Part shown: piece after piece, positions 1 to 12,215 of the stretch
How the letters are laid out: each line of letters starts with the position of its first letter
How positions within the stretch are numbered: the stretch's first letter is position 1
Assembly: GCA_034620365.1 (NCBI GenBank)
Contig: JAQGEQ010000245.1
Span: 62,001 to 126,000, forward strand
Reading direction: 5' to 3'
Length of the DNA stretch: 64,000 nt
Source of the DNA: Pegea sp. RAD2-039
Taxonomy: Eukaryota > Chordata > Thaliacea > Salpida > Salpidae
Position numbers and translations under genes: made by a program
Notes under the pieces: generated by a model
The model's input: only the letters and a program-made list of their open reading frames with translations
Database searches by the model: none
Told to the model about the DNA's origin: nothing

Positions 1-1483
1 AAAACTTTATTTCAGACTGAAAAAGTTCCGGTTCACTGATTTTGCTTTTCAGACTTGCTTTTATTTTGAGTATAGCGTCTATATACTACTTGTTATGATT
101 TGAATCAAACTGTTTTCAACTTTCTATTTGAAATTTATAAATTTTTTTCCAACTTATTTTTCATTTCACAAAATTTCACATTAGTAAATGAAGCAACTCA
201 AATTATTACCTTTTAGTTGAAAACAGTAATTTAACAAAATACAAAGCTTTTAATTTGTTTTACAATCGTAAATTTCAAGATAGAGCACTTTTAAATTTAC
301 AGTTTAAGTTTGCAATAAATTTGTTAAGATTATTTCTTCTTCGTTTGTTGTGTAAATTTTTCTAATATAAATTATTTTTGAATTATTTCATTGAAAGAAG
401 TTAAAATAACAAAGAATGAAAATAACCAAATAACTCTATTCAAATAAAATTATTACTACTAACAAATGATAAGAATAACAAATTAAAATGATACCTTCTT
501 TAATGGCACTAATCAAAAATAGGAGAAAGTTAGATTTTAAACTGGTTAATTACTATAACCAAATTACAACTTTCTAATTACATCACCGACAAGTTATCTG
601 TACAATTGTTATTGTAAAGTAGAAGAAAAAAGTTTTAATTTACTATCGTTGGTTTATAGTAGCTTTAATTTTTAATCATATTACTACCAAATAAATTAAC
701 TGCTATTACTAATAAACATTCATTTAGCTATTAACCATCGAACGTTTTTGTAAATCAAATCACTATCCCATTGAATACAACAATAAACCATAATTTCTTC
801 AAGATTTAAAAACTATAATATCGACAAATATTTGATGCCAAATTAAAATTCATGCCAATTAATATTATTAAACGAAATAATCAAGCAGTTTTTAATTTAA
901 AAGTTTGCTGTTACTTGTTAGTTCTATCTTTCGAATTATTCTATCGACAAATGGTCGATATTAAAATTTAATTACATCATTATAAATGATAAAAACCATA
1001 ATGTAAGTCAACGAACATTTCATTATATAAAAAATCTTCTCATCTAGTATTTGTCAGGAAAAATTGATTTTGTAAAATTTTTAGCTAACTTTGAAAGTTT
1101 GATTTATGTAAAACTGTGAGACGATTTTTATTTTTTTTTGCTATCAATCTTATAGAAAAATATTTCCTACTCTTAGTGATAAAATATTTTAGTTTTAAAC
1201 TGTTTATTGATTTTTTAAAACTAAGACTTTTACAAATACTACTGATATAAAGCTAATTGTATGAGTATGAATAAACCTTGTATGAATATTAATAAAAAAT
1301 GTTTTGTAAGCTCAAAGTCACTGAGTAACACTATTTCTCTGACAGATAGGAGGATACAACGTTTTTAAGTTTAAAAAATTAAACATAAAACTGTTATAGT
1401 GACATCTTGTGACCGAAAAATAAATACTAAAATGCAATTAAATCTTACAAAAGTTTCAGTTTAAAGTTGAATTTACTAAACTA
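1..1483. repeat. Left-end dispersed repeat, inverted partner at 58.0-59.6 kb
   Basis: The stretch matches 58,005-59,563 as a reverse complement. Shared blocks include the outer edge (GAGTATAGCGTC..ATACTACTTG), the segment with CATCACCGACAAGTTATC near 580, the TCGAC-N6-GTCGA palindrome near 941-960, the GAGTAACACTATTTCTCTG block near 1,323 and the TAGTGACATCTTGTGACCG block near 1,400. A shorter copy of the outer edge recurs inverted at 7,337-7,470. No credible gene is seen. It is read as one arm or copy of a long-inverted-repeat mobile family; boundaries are by eye. Confidence 0.75.
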
Positions 1484-2200
1484 AATATTTTGTGAACTTT
1501 TGATAAAAACAAATGTGGGATTATAAACAAAAGATTTCATTTTACTAAACTAATCAATTATTTGGATGATTGTTGTCAGATATATTTTAAAAATTGGTTT
1601 TAAATTTTTTTTAATAACCTTTTTTATAAATAACCCATATCATACTATCGTTCTCAATTTAAATTATTTTTGTCTTTAGAATTTATTACAAAGAAACAAA
1701 ATTATAGTTAAAAAAAAGAAGAAGAATTTTTTAAACCTTACTAACCAGCTGTAAAAATTCAAACATTTTTTCTTTGTTTTTTTGATATTGTATCATAAAT
1801 ACAAATTTAAAACTAAATAATTTGAGTATTTATAGCTAAAGAAGTTCAATTGTTTGAAATTATAATTTTGAAACTAAAATATTTTTTTAAATAAAAAATC
1901 ATTTCAAACAGTTTTCCACTGAAGCCACTCTCATATGACACAGAATGTTTTTCCTTTTTTTGTGATAATTAAAAACTATAAATTCGTGATTTTCGAAAAC
2001 ATTGATTGTTTACTCCTAAACCTAAGTAGTTTAAAGAAAATATTAAATTTTACTTCCTTCACTATATTAAACATGAGAAAAATTGATTGTTTTGCCTACG
2101 TAACCATTTTTTTTTAATTAAAAAATGCTAATCAGACTTTTCTGATTTTTGTATTTATAATTGAACAAGTTAACGGTAGATGTTGCTGATGAGAAATAAT
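1484..2200. repeat. Direct repeat, second copy at 40.0-40.7 kb
   Basis: This segment reads in the same direction as 40,021-40,745. Both start with TTTTGTGAACTTTTGATAAA and share the GATGATTGTTGTCAGATATA block, the GTTTTCCACTGAAGCCACTC block and a degenerate hairpin motif (GTTAACGGTAGATGT). A 60-codon frame inside it (1,935-2,117) is not kept open in the second copy and is treated as chance. Confidence 0.7.
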
Positions 2201-2600
2201 TTTGAAACCTTTGTTTTCCTTCAGGCTATGTTTTCGTTAGTGACATTTAATAACTTGAATTTCAATGCTTATTTTTAAAGTTTGTTGAAATTTGTAACCA
2301 TTATAATAATATCAGGACAAAAGCTAGTAAAAGTAGAATTTCAATACTAGTCTAGATCGTTAAAAGTTTAGTTTATTTTAAGATATCGTTAATTGTATTT
2401 TGGAATTTTGACTAAAAGAGTTTCAGTGTAACAATGTATCTCAAATAAAAATTAAAAATAATCTTTTAAAAACCTTTATTTATCTGCTGCTTAAGCTTTC
2501 GTTTTGCTTTGTTTTACGTAAAATGTTTTGCGCAAGTATATAGTTTTTTATCTCTTTTTTAACTTTTTCTAATTATCCTTTCTAGCCTTTTCAATTAATC

Positions 2601-2688
2601 GCAACTAGGCTGTCATGATCACACACTAAGTAACTATCGTTAAACAATTACAATGCGCTCAGCAGAGAATGGGCTCGATACATCCACA
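2601..2688 (-). pseudogene. Degenerate initiator tRNA-Met remnant with tRNA-like tail
   Basis: On the minus strand the T-arm and 3' acceptor of initiator tRNA-Met are recognisable (GATGTATCGAG then TCTCTGCTG). They are followed by the tail that accompanies every other copy here (AGTTACTTAGTGTGTGATCATG). The 5' half with the anticodon is missing and the T-loop is altered, so it cannot be functional. It shows that the tRNA-Met plus tail unit has spread as a repeat. Confidence 0.6.
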
Positions 2689-2769
2689 TAAATTTCATTG
2701 TATTGAAATTTATTTTAAAAATTTTTAGCTTTCTTTTTTTATAATGACAACCATGTTAATAGATAAACA

Positions 2770-5133
2770 AATCACTTTTTTCACCTACAAAATACATTTG
2801 AAACTTTATTGTAAGTAAAATGTTTTGCGCAAGTATATTGTTTTTTATTTCTTTGATAATTTTTATATATTTATCCTTTTTAACCTTTTCATATAATCTC
2901 TAGTTAACAATATTTAAGCTCAACGTCATTAGTGAAATCACCAAGCTATTGAAGACTAGAACTTTCTTCTTAGAATTTAATTCTGATGTAAATATCTTTC
3001 ATGAACTTGGTTACAACTCTTTCCGAATCGTTTCCCACTTATATGTAATATTTTTTGTATTTTTTTAATTCTTAAACATTGGTGGTATGGTTCTTGGCTT
3101 AAACTTTTATTTAAAAATTATAAAAAAAAGAACATTTTCAGTTTATGTTTGTTCACATCTTTCGACAGAAGCTCTTACGAATTTTACAACGCCGAAAGTC
3201 ATTATAATAAATTTGTTGAAATTATAATGATCATGAAATTTCAGAGCTATTGATAGATTTCAACATAAAGTTTCAAGTTATTTAATTACAACATTTGTTT
3301 TACTGTTTTATTTTTATAAAGCTTTTGTTGCTTTCTTGTATGATTTTCACTTTGAATTTTAATAACGGCTTCTCTATTGTTATTTTAAATTTCAAATATT
3401 TGTAGTCGCATTTACTAGAGATTTCTGAAAAATAATCAGGGTAGAAATATAATTTTTTGTTTACTAAAAAGAATTATAATAATATGAGTAGTTCTATAAA
3501 ATTTTTATTTTATTATTCTTATAGAAACATTGAAATGTAAATTTTTTTATAATAACTTTTAAAAAAGTGGAATAATATTTTTTTTGCTTTAAATTAAAAT
3601 CTAATCTTTAAAAGTAATTAGAAACTAATATTAATCAATTATTTTTATAATACTTAAATGAGTTCTAAAAAACATTACTTAAATTATACAAAAAAAAAGT
3701 TTAAACAAATTCTACCTTGTCAATTCATTAAGATTCAGAGTAAACCTGAGTTGAACAAATTATTTGCGATTCGTCTCACTTTCATAAAAATGTAGTACAT
3801 TAAACTTTAAATTGAAACTTTTGTAAAATTTAATTGCATTTTACTATTTTTTTCTCAGCCACAAGATGTCACTATATTAGTCGTATGTTTATGTTTTATA
3901 ATTTTATAAACGTTGTTTCCTCTTATCTGTCAGACATATAGTGTTACTCAGTGACTTTGAGCTTACCAAGCACTGTGTATAACAATTTTTTACAAGTTTT
4001 ATTTATAATCCTACAATTAGCTTTTTATAAATAATATTTCTAAAAGTGTTAGTTTTAAAAAATCATTAAACATTTTAAAACTAAATTGTTTTATGCACTA
4101 AGAAGTAAGAAATATTTTTCTATAAGATTGAGAGAAAAAGAAATAAAAATTGTCTCACAGTTTTACATAAATTAAACTTTTAAAGATAACTAAAAAATTT
4201 TAAAAAATCACTTCTTCCTGACAAATACTAGATGAGAAGATTTTTTATATAAATAAATGTTCTTTAAACTTTTGCATTACCCTCTGATTCAATCTCAATT
4301 TTTGATATCGACTATTTGTCGATAAAAATATCCGACAAATTTAAATAACAAATAATATAAAGTTTTAATTGTACAACTACTTGGATGTTTTATTTTAAAA
4401 TATTTATTCGCATGATTTTCAATTTGACGTCAAATATTTGTCAAAATTCAAGTTTTTGAAAGTTATACTCAACAGGATACTGATTTGAGTTACAAAAACT
4501 TACTTTATAAAATAAATCAAAAAAAACATGTTAACTTGTTTTGCAAATGTTTTCATTTAACTTTATGTAAATCTTTATATGTTTATTTATAGACAGAAAT
4601 GTTATTACTATTTGTTAATATATATCAATTCTAAAAAAATCATTCTAGATAATAAAATCCTTTGCATTTAGTGTATCAAACACTTAATAAAACAGTTTAA
4701 CAAAAATAAAACCATAGATAAATTTATCAGTAATTTTTCATAAAGTTGTATAATCATATGATATGTAAATGGTATTATCACAATTTTTGCTAGAAGTTTA
4801 CCAGTAAAAACCAGAACTACAATTACCATTTAAATCATTGTTGAACCTATTTGATTTCTGCATTAAGTGGTTTTATCATGGATGTTTTGTTAACTTTAAA
4901 AATGAAAATCTTTGTAAAAGTTTATTTGAAGTTTTTTCAGATAAATCTTATTGAAATACAAAGTTTATTTGATAGAATTTATAAAATTTATTACTTATGA
5001 AGTCGGACAAAATAAAAAAACATTAGGTAAATATTAGTAAAATACTTTCTATTAGATAAATCTACAACATTTGACGACAATCTAAAACTAACATTTTGTA
5101 ACAAAATAGTAAACAATACTCTAATTTTAGAAC
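2770..5133. repeat. ~2.4 kb inverted repeat, partner at 59.9-62.7 kb
   Basis: The stretch is the reverse complement of 59,917-62,700. Matching landmarks are TTTTGCGCAAGTATATTG at 2,824, the AGCTATTGAAGACTAGAAC block near 2,946, the CACAAGATGTCACTATA block near 3,861, the TATCGACTATTTGTCGATA palindrome near 4,305, GACGTCAAATATTTGTC near 4,427, and the block with AGAACTACAATTACCATTT near 4,811. No frame looks like a gene. The position and order of arms are not those of a simple palindrome (see findings). Confidence 0.75.
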
Positions 5134-6039
5134 TTTTTCACGTCAAGCTTGGAACTAATCAATTTTATTTCCAAAAAAGTTTCAAACGTAAACTTTAAAT
5201 TTAAAATTGTTAAGCCAACGACATCATTGTTGGTTTATTTTAAATTTTAAAATATTTTTTTTGTAAACAGTAATTTGGACAATGTTAAAACTTCAGATAA
5301 GACTGGTTTATAATTTAAAGTAAACTCTGATTAGAAATTTAAACACAATTTCTGTAAAACAATTAATTTTAAGCTTCATATTTTTGTACTACAAACATGT
5401 TAATATATAAATATATCACTTTTCTTACTTTAACAAACATAAATAAATCTGAAACTGAAATATATCAAAACGGTTTATTCTATCTTGAATTGTCATTAAC
5501 ATATGTAATAAGAATTTAATTTCATTTACTTTTTTGATAAAGCTTAAGCTAAAAATCAAACTAAAAACAAAAGCAGAGTTCAAAGTTGTCTTGAGTTTTC
5601 AATTCAATAAAAAAGTTATCAACTTAATTTAACAGAGAAAAATAAAATTCGCGAATTAATGAAAACCCTATTAAAACTATACTTTATGTGTTAAAATATT
5701 TATTTAAATAAAATTACTGTTAACGAGTAAGCACGTTTCAATAAAATTGTTGATTATACTGAGTATTTAGTTTTAACCCACCATTAGTACCTTTTTAACT
5801 GAATAATTGAGTGAATTTTGGCATTTTCAGGTTTTCAGGTTTTCTCTTTGTAAAGCGTCGTTTGCTTTGTTTTATGATTTCTAAGATGAATTTTAATAAC
5901 AGCATGTCTTATAGGAATTTATTTTTAAAATATTTACATTCAGGTTTTACCACAAGTTTGGAAAAATTTCTAGTGTATATAAAAATTATTTATGCTTAGT
6001 AAATAATCAATAAAACTACGGCTTAAATTTCTAATAGAC
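5134..6039. other. AT-rich stretch, no gene seen
   Basis: Nothing here looks like a gene. A block near 5,850 (GTAAAGCGTCGTTTGCTTTG) is a diverged member of a repeat also seen near 3,317, 9,766 and 41,820, so the 62-codon frame at 5,811-5,999 lies in repeat DNA and is probably chance. Confidence 0.4.
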
Positions 6040-7335
6040 TATCATTTATTTATTTTAATTGAAGCATTGCGCTGTTATCTACTTAATAACATTTTTATGT
6101 AGTAGAATGATGTTTATGTTGCGTTAAATTAAAACCAAATCATTTTCAGTTTTTGGAACTAATTTTAATCAGCTGTTTTTATAATACTTAAATAAGTTAA
6201 AAAAAAACATTACTAAAAATATACATAAAAGAAATTCAAACAAATTCTAACTTGACAATTTATTAAGATTCTGCGTAAACCTGACTTCAACAAAATATTT
6301 GCGATTTGTCTCACTTTTATTAAAGTTTAGTACATTAAACATTAAATTGAAACTTTTGTAAAATTAAATTGCATTTTACTATTTATTTCTGAGTCACAAG
6401 ATTTGACTATGATAGTTTTTCTTTTTATTTTTTGTAAACTTATAAACGTTGTATCCTCCTATCTGTCAGACAAATAGTGTTGCTCAGTGACTTTGAGCTT
6501 GCAAAACATTGTTAATCAATATTCATACAAGGTTTATAACAAGGATAATTATACAATTAGCTTTATATAAATATATATATATTTTTATACAAATATAAAT
6601 AGTTTTTGTCATAGTCTTAGTTTGAAAACATCTTTAAACTGCTTAAAACTAAAATGTATTATACACTAAGAAGTAGGAAATATTTTTCTATAAGATTGAT
6701 GGCAAAATAAAAATAAATATGGTCTCACAGTTTTACATAAATCAAACTTTTAAAGATAGATAAAAAATTTTAAAAATTCACTTTTTCCTGACAAATACTA
6801 GATGAGATGATTTATTATATAAAGAAATGTTCTTTAAAATTTTACATTATCCTCTGAATCAAATTCAATTTTTGATATCGACTATTTGTCGATAAAAATA
6901 TAGATTATCATTTCTTAATTTTGATTGAAGCAATGCGCTGTTATCTACTTAATAACATTTTTATGTAGTGGAATGATGTTTATGTTGCGTTAAATTAAAA
7001 CCAAATATTCATTAGTCTTACAAACTAATTATATTCAATTGTTTTTATGATACTTAAATAAGTTAAAAAAAACCATTAGTAAAAATATACAAAAAAGTTC
7101 AATCAAATTCTAACTTGAAAATTTATTAAGATTCTGCGTAAACCTGTCGTAAACAAAATATTTGCAATTTATCTCGCTCTTATTAAAGTTTATTCGATTA
7201 AACTTTAAATTGAAGATTTTGTAAAATATGTTTGCATTTTACTATTTATTTGGGAGTCACAAGATTTCACTATGATAGTTTTTTGTTTATCTTTTCTAAA
7301 CTTATAAAAGTTGTATCCTTCTATCTGTCAGAATT
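6040..7335. repeat. Tandem direct duplication, ~430 bp units about 866 bp apart
   Basis: Blocks beginning GCGCTGTTATCTACTTAATA at about 6,070 and 6,936 continue in parallel through the ATGTTTATGTTGCGTTAAAT block, the TTGCGATTTGTCTC-like block and the CACAAGATTTCACTATGATA block. Between them lies one fold-back module with the TATCGACTATTTGTCGATA palindrome (near 6,877). At 7,337-7,470 the outer edge of the left-end repeat follows, in inverted orientation. No gene is seen. Confidence 0.65.
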
Positions 7336-7470
7336 GTATAAAGCTCAAATAGAAAGTTGAAAATAGTTTCGTTCAAATCATAACAAGTAGTATATAGACG
7401 CTATACTCATAATAAAAACAAGTCTGTAAAACAAATTCAGTGAAATAGAACTTTTTCAGTCTGTTATGAA

Positions 7471-8048
7471 GTTTGATTTGATAATTAAAATATGAAATGA
7501 AAACAAAACATTTGGCTGAAATGGAAAAATTGCAACGATAAAATTTGGATATTGTAACAAAGTATTTAGTTATTATCTAATATATGTTTCATTACGAAAA
7601 CAGAGGCTCGACTAATTATTTTTTTTTTAAATCAGAAGCTAATTAGCTTTATTAGTTAGTTATCAATTTGTTGTTAGGTTTAGTTGGTGAGTAAAATACA
7701 ATTAAAAAACTTCTCAAACAATAAAATTAAAATCTTATTTTCTATTTAATCAAATCAAGATTTTGTATGATTTTCTGTTTTTAGTTTTGTCATTTTTTTC
7801 GAGTTTTTCTGACTTTTGAGTAGAAGTAGTTGTCAATTAAAAGAATCAGAAGTTATCATTTATTCTTAATAATTTCAATTTTAGTTAATTTAAACTCAGC
7901 TTTGTATTGAACTGTTCTATTGCATTTCATACTTGATTAAAATTTTACGACAAAAATATCTAGACGTTTCATTATAGAAAAATAAAACAAAACTTTTCAG
8001 TACATTAAATTTAAAAATTAATTTTTTTAATTATAGATTATTTAATTA
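7471..8048. other. AT-rich spacer, nothing recognised
   Basis: Low-complexity AT-rich DNA; I see no coding frame, RNA gene or clear repeat here. Confidence 0.4.
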
Positions 8049-8144
8049 TTAGATAGTACTGCGAGTAGAATGCAATCCTGCTGTCTGGGTAACAACTGGA
8101 TTTTCTGGCTTACAGCATGGCCCTTCTCTGCTGAAGCAGGCCAT
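8049..8144 (-). CDS. Short GC-raised ORF with conserved N-terminus, 31 aa
   Basis: On the minus strand an ATG opens a 31-codon frame beginning MACFSREGPCCKPENP. The first ~25 codons are shared, with only a few substitutions, with a plus-strand ORF at 54,824-54,940, after which the two diverge. The block has far more G+C than its surroundings and can also fold as a hairpin (GGCC..CTTC-AGCAGA-GAAG..GGCC). It sits at the edge of the inverted repeat 8,090-8,452. No family is recognised. It may be a coding remnant, or the block may be conserved as DNA or RNA structure. Confidence 0.3.
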   Translation of the reverse strand: MACFSREGPCCKPENPVVTQTAGLHSTRSTI

Positions 8145-8452
8145 ATTACTGACTTAGGTTTTAATTAATCACAACTATTGTAGCCAAAAAGTTTTTCAAC
8201 TATTTAGATTTGAAATTACATCAAAACTAGTAAATTTCTCATATTTCAACTAAAGTAAACTTATAATTAATGAATAATTAATAATATTTTCTTTTTTCGT
8301 GAACTACTAGTAATTTAAAATTGAAAAACTGACCGAAAACAAAAAATGTATAAATAGTAAATTTTAATAACTGATTTGTCAAAAAGATCAAATTACATTT
8401 TTTTATTCTAAATATTAAAAAGCTGTCGGCTTACTTAATAAAAACAACTTAT
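8090..8452. repeat. Inverted repeat, partner at 54.5-54.9 kb
   Basis: The reverse complement is at 54,528-54,875. Shared landmarks are CACAACTATTGTAGCCAAAA, the ACATCAAAACTAG block and GACCGAAAACAAAAAATG. The GC-raised MACFSREG block lies at its outer end in both copies. Confidence 0.7.
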
Positions 8453-8940
8453 AATATATATTTGAGAAAAGAAATATTGAAGAGGTAAAAATGAATATTT
8501 TGTTCTAATTCAAAAATTATTAACTTTTGTGTGCAAAGCTGATTATAAATAAAAATTTTTTATTTAATAGAAACTGCTATGTAAAGTATAAGTAGTTTTA
8601 AAATCTTTTAATGTTATTTTATTGAAATTACTTTTTGAATAGATAAATATTCTGCAAAATCTCCTTTCATATTCAGATAAGCTAATAACACTTTTTGTAA
8701 AAAATATTCTTGATAATTGAATTGCAAAAAAAATAAAAGCTAGTAAAAAAACTTAGAATGAGTTAAATCCAATTTTTCTCAATGCAAAATTAAGTTTGAA
8801 ATAAAAATATTTTTCCTAAAAATCCATCAAATCTTCTCAATGAATTCATTGGTAATCAGACTAAAACTCTAAAGTTTACTTGCATAGTAAGAATTTTAAA
8901 GTTACATAACAATGAACTGAAATAGTTTTCAAAAAATCCC
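8453..8940. other. AT-rich stretch, no gene; degenerate 7TM-like tail near its end
   Basis: No intact gene. From about 8,830 the sequence resembles, in the opposite orientation, the region downstream of the 7TM-like frame at 18.5 and 50.0 kb, showing that this tRNA locus is a third, older copy of the same neighbourhood. Confidence 0.35.
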
Positions 8941-8954
8941 AAAACAATATTTAA

Positions 8955-9033
8955 ATTGACGCCGAAAATGTGACTTTTGATTTTGTCGCCGACTCAAGTT
9001 TCTCGTTCCGAAGCTACATAATTTTAAGTAAAG
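8955..9033 (+). other. Conserved block ahead of tRNA-Met, three copies
   Basis: A GC-raised block starting GACGCCGAAAATGTGAC and ending TTCCGAAGCTACAT lies about 55-130 bp upstream of the tRNA-Met copy here and of the two minus-strand copies (near 18,376-18,450 and 49,812-49,870). It is nearly identical in all three while the DNA further away differs more. It could be an external promoter for RNA polymerase III, part of a repeat unit, or a short coding relic (one frame is open for about 28 codons). Confidence 0.4.
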
Positions 9034-9086
9034 TAGTTTTATAAATAGTTCTAGCTTTATAATCAGTTAGTATAAATTTTGCTTTC

Positions 9087-9158
9087 AGCAGAGTGGCGCA
9101 GTAGAAGCGTGCTGGGCTCATAACCCAGAAGTCGATGGATCGAAACCATCCTCTGCTA
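9087..9158 (+). tRNA. Initiator tRNA-Met (CAT), best-preserved copy
   Basis: The 72-nt sequence folds as initiator tRNA-Met. The acceptor AGCAGAG pairs with CTCTGCT, the anticodon arm CTGGGCTCATAACCCAG carries CAT, and the T-arm is GATGG-ATCGAAA-CCATC, with the A-rich T-loop (no TTC) that marks eukaryotic initiators. The 5' end begins with A, also initiator-like. One oddity is the D-loop, which reads AGTAGAAGC where AGCGGAAGC is usual, losing a G that is normally invariant. Activity is therefore uncertain. A tRNA-like tail with GGTTCGAATCC follows at 9,190-9,236. Confidence 0.8.
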
Positions 9159-9189
9159 TGTGCACTGTAATCATTTAATGATAGTTACC

Positions 9190-9236
9190 TAGTTTTGTGA
9201 TTATGGCAGCTTAGGTTCGAATCCTGACAAAAGCAT
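9190..9236 (+). repeat. tRNA-like tail downstream of tRNA-Met
   Basis: The tail contains AGTTACCTAG, GTGATTATGGCAGC and a T-arm-like GGTTCGAATCC, then CAAAAGCATGA. The same tail follows the tRNA-Met copies at 18.2 and 49.6 kb and occurs alone near 62,710-62,752. It resembles the 3' half of a second tRNA, as in a tRNA-derived repeat or an old tandem tRNA pair. Confidence 0.5.
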
Positions 9237-10309
9237 GACTATATCAATCCTAGCATTTTTCTTTTATTCACATTTCTTTTATATATTCTACTCCAATCAG
9301 TTAATATCGAGAAAGCTATAACTTCTCTGACACAATTTTAATACTCTACTCTGTTGATATGCAGAAAGCTTGAGCTCATCTTACAAAATTTTTCTTTTTC
9401 CTTTTAAATGGTGGTTTCAGCATAAAATAAATTTCAGTTTAAACATAAATGAATAAAAAAACTGACTTCGTGTTCCTAATTAAATTTTTCTTCCAAATTT
9501 TAGAGAAAACTTTCTGATGGGGTCATACTTAACAATGTTCTACTTAAAAAAAAAGAGTTAATCTGTGATTTGATATAAAAAATATTAATATATTTTAATA
9601 GAATTGGCTAAATAAAAATGTACAACAAATATAAACATATGAAAGTATAAACAACAAAATGTATCATCGTTTTAACATAATACTATCATTAAAACAGTTT
9701 TTAAAAGAAAAGAATAATTTGAAACTACCGAATCAACTCGATAACATATGTTGTACTGTTTTATTTTTGTAAAGCTTTTGTTGCTTTGTTTTATGATTTT
9801 CACTATAAATTTTAATAATTGCTTCTTCTTTAAGATAACAATTTTGAAATATTTATATTCATATTTTATTACATTTTAATAAAAATATGAGTGTATATGC
9901 ATAAGTTATGCGTTTACTAGAAAAAACAATAAAATACAATTTGTTGATGCGAACAATTGTATCTGTTTTTATTATAGGAACAATGCGTTGTTATATTTTA
10001 ATAAAATTAAAAAAAAATAGTGAAAAAATGTTGTTGTTGTTATTGCGTTAAAATAAAGCCTATTCTCTATTAGTCATAGAAACTGATTTTATTCAACTGT
10101 TTTTATAATAATTAAATAGGTTAAAAAAAACATTATTTAAATTATCCAAAAAATGTTCAAAAAAATTGTACGTTATCGATTTATTAATATTCAGCATAAC
10201 CTGGACTTAAACAAACTATTTGTGACTCGTCTCACTTTTATTAAAGTTTAATAAATTAAACTCTAAATTGAAACTTTTGTAAAATTTTATTTCATTTTAC
10301 TATTTAATT
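9237..10309. other. AT-rich stretch, no gene seen
   Basis: Only dispersed repeat pieces are seen, for example TGTAAAGCTTTTGTTGCTTT near 9,768. No coding frame, RNA gene or regulatory site can be supported. Confidence 0.4.
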
Positions 10310-11990
10310 TTCAGTCACAAGATGTCACTATAGCAGTTTTATGTTTATACTTAAACTATAAACGTTTTATTAGATAAATTTATATATCAACTTATAAACG
10401 TTTTAACCTCCTAACTGTAAGACAAATAGTGTTGCTCAGTGACTTTGAGCTTATAAAACAATTATTTATTTATATTCATACAAGGTTTATTCATACTTAT
10501 ACAATTAGCTCTATAAGTAGCATATGTAATAGTTTTACTTTGAAAAAATCATTAAACAGTTTAAAACTAAAATGTATTATCTACTAAGAAGAAGGAAATA
10601 CTTTCTCTAGAAGATTGATAGTAAAAGAATTAAGAATCGTCGTAAAATTTTAAATAAATCAAAATTTTTATATAATTAAAAATGACAAAGAATTCACTTG
10701 TTCCGGACAAATACTAGATGAGAAGAATTTTTTATATAGAGAAATGTTCCTATACCTTTTATGGTGTAGTTCACATTACTTACTTAATTTTTGATATCGA
10801 CCATTTGTCGATAGAATAGTCCGACAAATACGAGTAACAAGCAAACTTTCAAATTAAAAATTGCTTGATTATTTCGTTTGGTAAGAATACTTGAGGAAAT
10901 TTTCAATATAACTCCAAATATTTGTGAATATTAAAGTTTTTGAAATTTGTAATTTTATTGATTTGATTTACAAAAACATACGATGAGTATTACCAAAAAA
11001 CATTTTATTTATTTTTATTTGAGAATATTGCAAACATTTCCAATTGTTCCAGTAAATCTATGATGAAATTCAGTGGGTAGCAAAAAAGTCAATAAATAAA
11101 TTTATTGAAACTAGCAATATTGAGCTATAAATATATTATTATTAAAATTTTAAATTTAGAATTATTTTTTTCATTCTTTTATATTAAATAGCGATTTATA
11201 AAAAAATATATATACTTGCGTGAAACATTTTACACATTATGATTTTTCAAATTTACTAATAATTCTTAACTGAAAAAAGTGATTTGTTTATGTATTAACA
11301 TGGTTGTCAGTATAGAAAGATAAAGTTTAAATAATAAATAAATAAGTAAATCGAATAATAGATGTAATGAAAAAACAAAATTGACAAATATTTGATGTCA
11401 AAATGATATTCACGCCATGTAATTCTATTAATTGAAACATCCAAGCAGATTTAAATTTGAATGTAAACTTAATTTTGTTAGTTTTTATTTTCGGATTAAT
11501 CTATCGACAAGTAGTCGATATCAAAAATTCACATGGGTTACTTAGGTTCTCAATGATAACTAAGAATATTTCTTAATATAAAACGTTGCTTCATCCAGTA
11601 TTTGTCCGGAGAAAAATTATTTTTGAAAAATATTAGTCATTTAAAAAATTTAAATTATTTAGAATCATAAGAATAATTTTATATGTTGACAATAAAAACA
11701 AAAATAAGTTGCTTTTGCGAATTTTATTTAACTTATTTGATATTTTTCTAATTTTAGTCGAAATGTTTTCAGGATATTGAAAAAAAATATATGCTTTGGA
11801 AATTCATAGTCGCTAAGTTGAGTCAAATTTTTGTAACCTTCAATTAGTTTTTATTTACAGATTTCAGCACAAGGGTTATTGAAAAAAGTGTTTCAATGTA
11901 TTGTAAGGTCAAATCAGTGAAAAAAATTATATGTCTGACTGATAAGAGGAAGAAAGTTTGTTAAAAAGTTTAAATTTACTTCTAAATTCA
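10310..11990. repeat. Fold-back (long inverted-repeat) element, ~1.7 kb
   Basis: Left-half landmarks read forward: CACAAGATGTCACTATAG near 10,315, a GACAAATAGTGTTGCTC block near 10,421, CCGGACAAATACTAGATG at 10,704 and the TATCGACCATTTGTCGATA palindrome at 10,795. The right half gives the same series reversed: CTATCGACAAGTAGTCGATA at 11,502, CAGTATTTGTCCGGA at 11,598 and a TGTCTGACTGATAAGAGG block near 11,932. It is non-coding and resembles a MITE or fold-back element. Its inner part belongs to the duplicated segment, so the same element lies at 42.1-43.0 kb. Confidence 0.6.
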
Positions 11991-12195
11991 AAGTTAAATA
12001 AATAATTTGTTTTTAAAATTGTATTTTTTTATTGATACGAAAAGCTACTAGTTAAAATTGTTCTGTTTTCAGTTTAAACTTAATTATTCATAATTTCAGC
12101 AAAGTTTGAAAGTAAACCTTAAAATTCAATTTATCAAATACCACCTACAAAAACATAGCCTAAAGCAATACAAGGATTTCAAAATTATTTATCTT

Positions 12196-12215
12196 CAGCG
12201 ACGTCTAGCGTCAAC
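12196..12215 (-). repeat. GACG-hairpin motif, minus orientation
   Basis: Read on the minus strand this is GTTGACGCTAGACGTCGCTG, with GACG and CGTC able to pair around CTAGA. Close copies lie at 21,793 (+), 25,101 (+), 37,280 (-), 41,203 (+), 43,591 (-) and 53,708 (-), each followed about 50 bp on by TTCAGGCTATGTTTTTG or a near match. It marks the outer part of the inverted-repeat elements. Confidence 0.6.

Noticed and set aside
1935..2117. 60-codon ORF
   Set aside because: Low-complexity K/I/F/N-rich translation, not maintained in the second copy at 40.0-40.7 kb.
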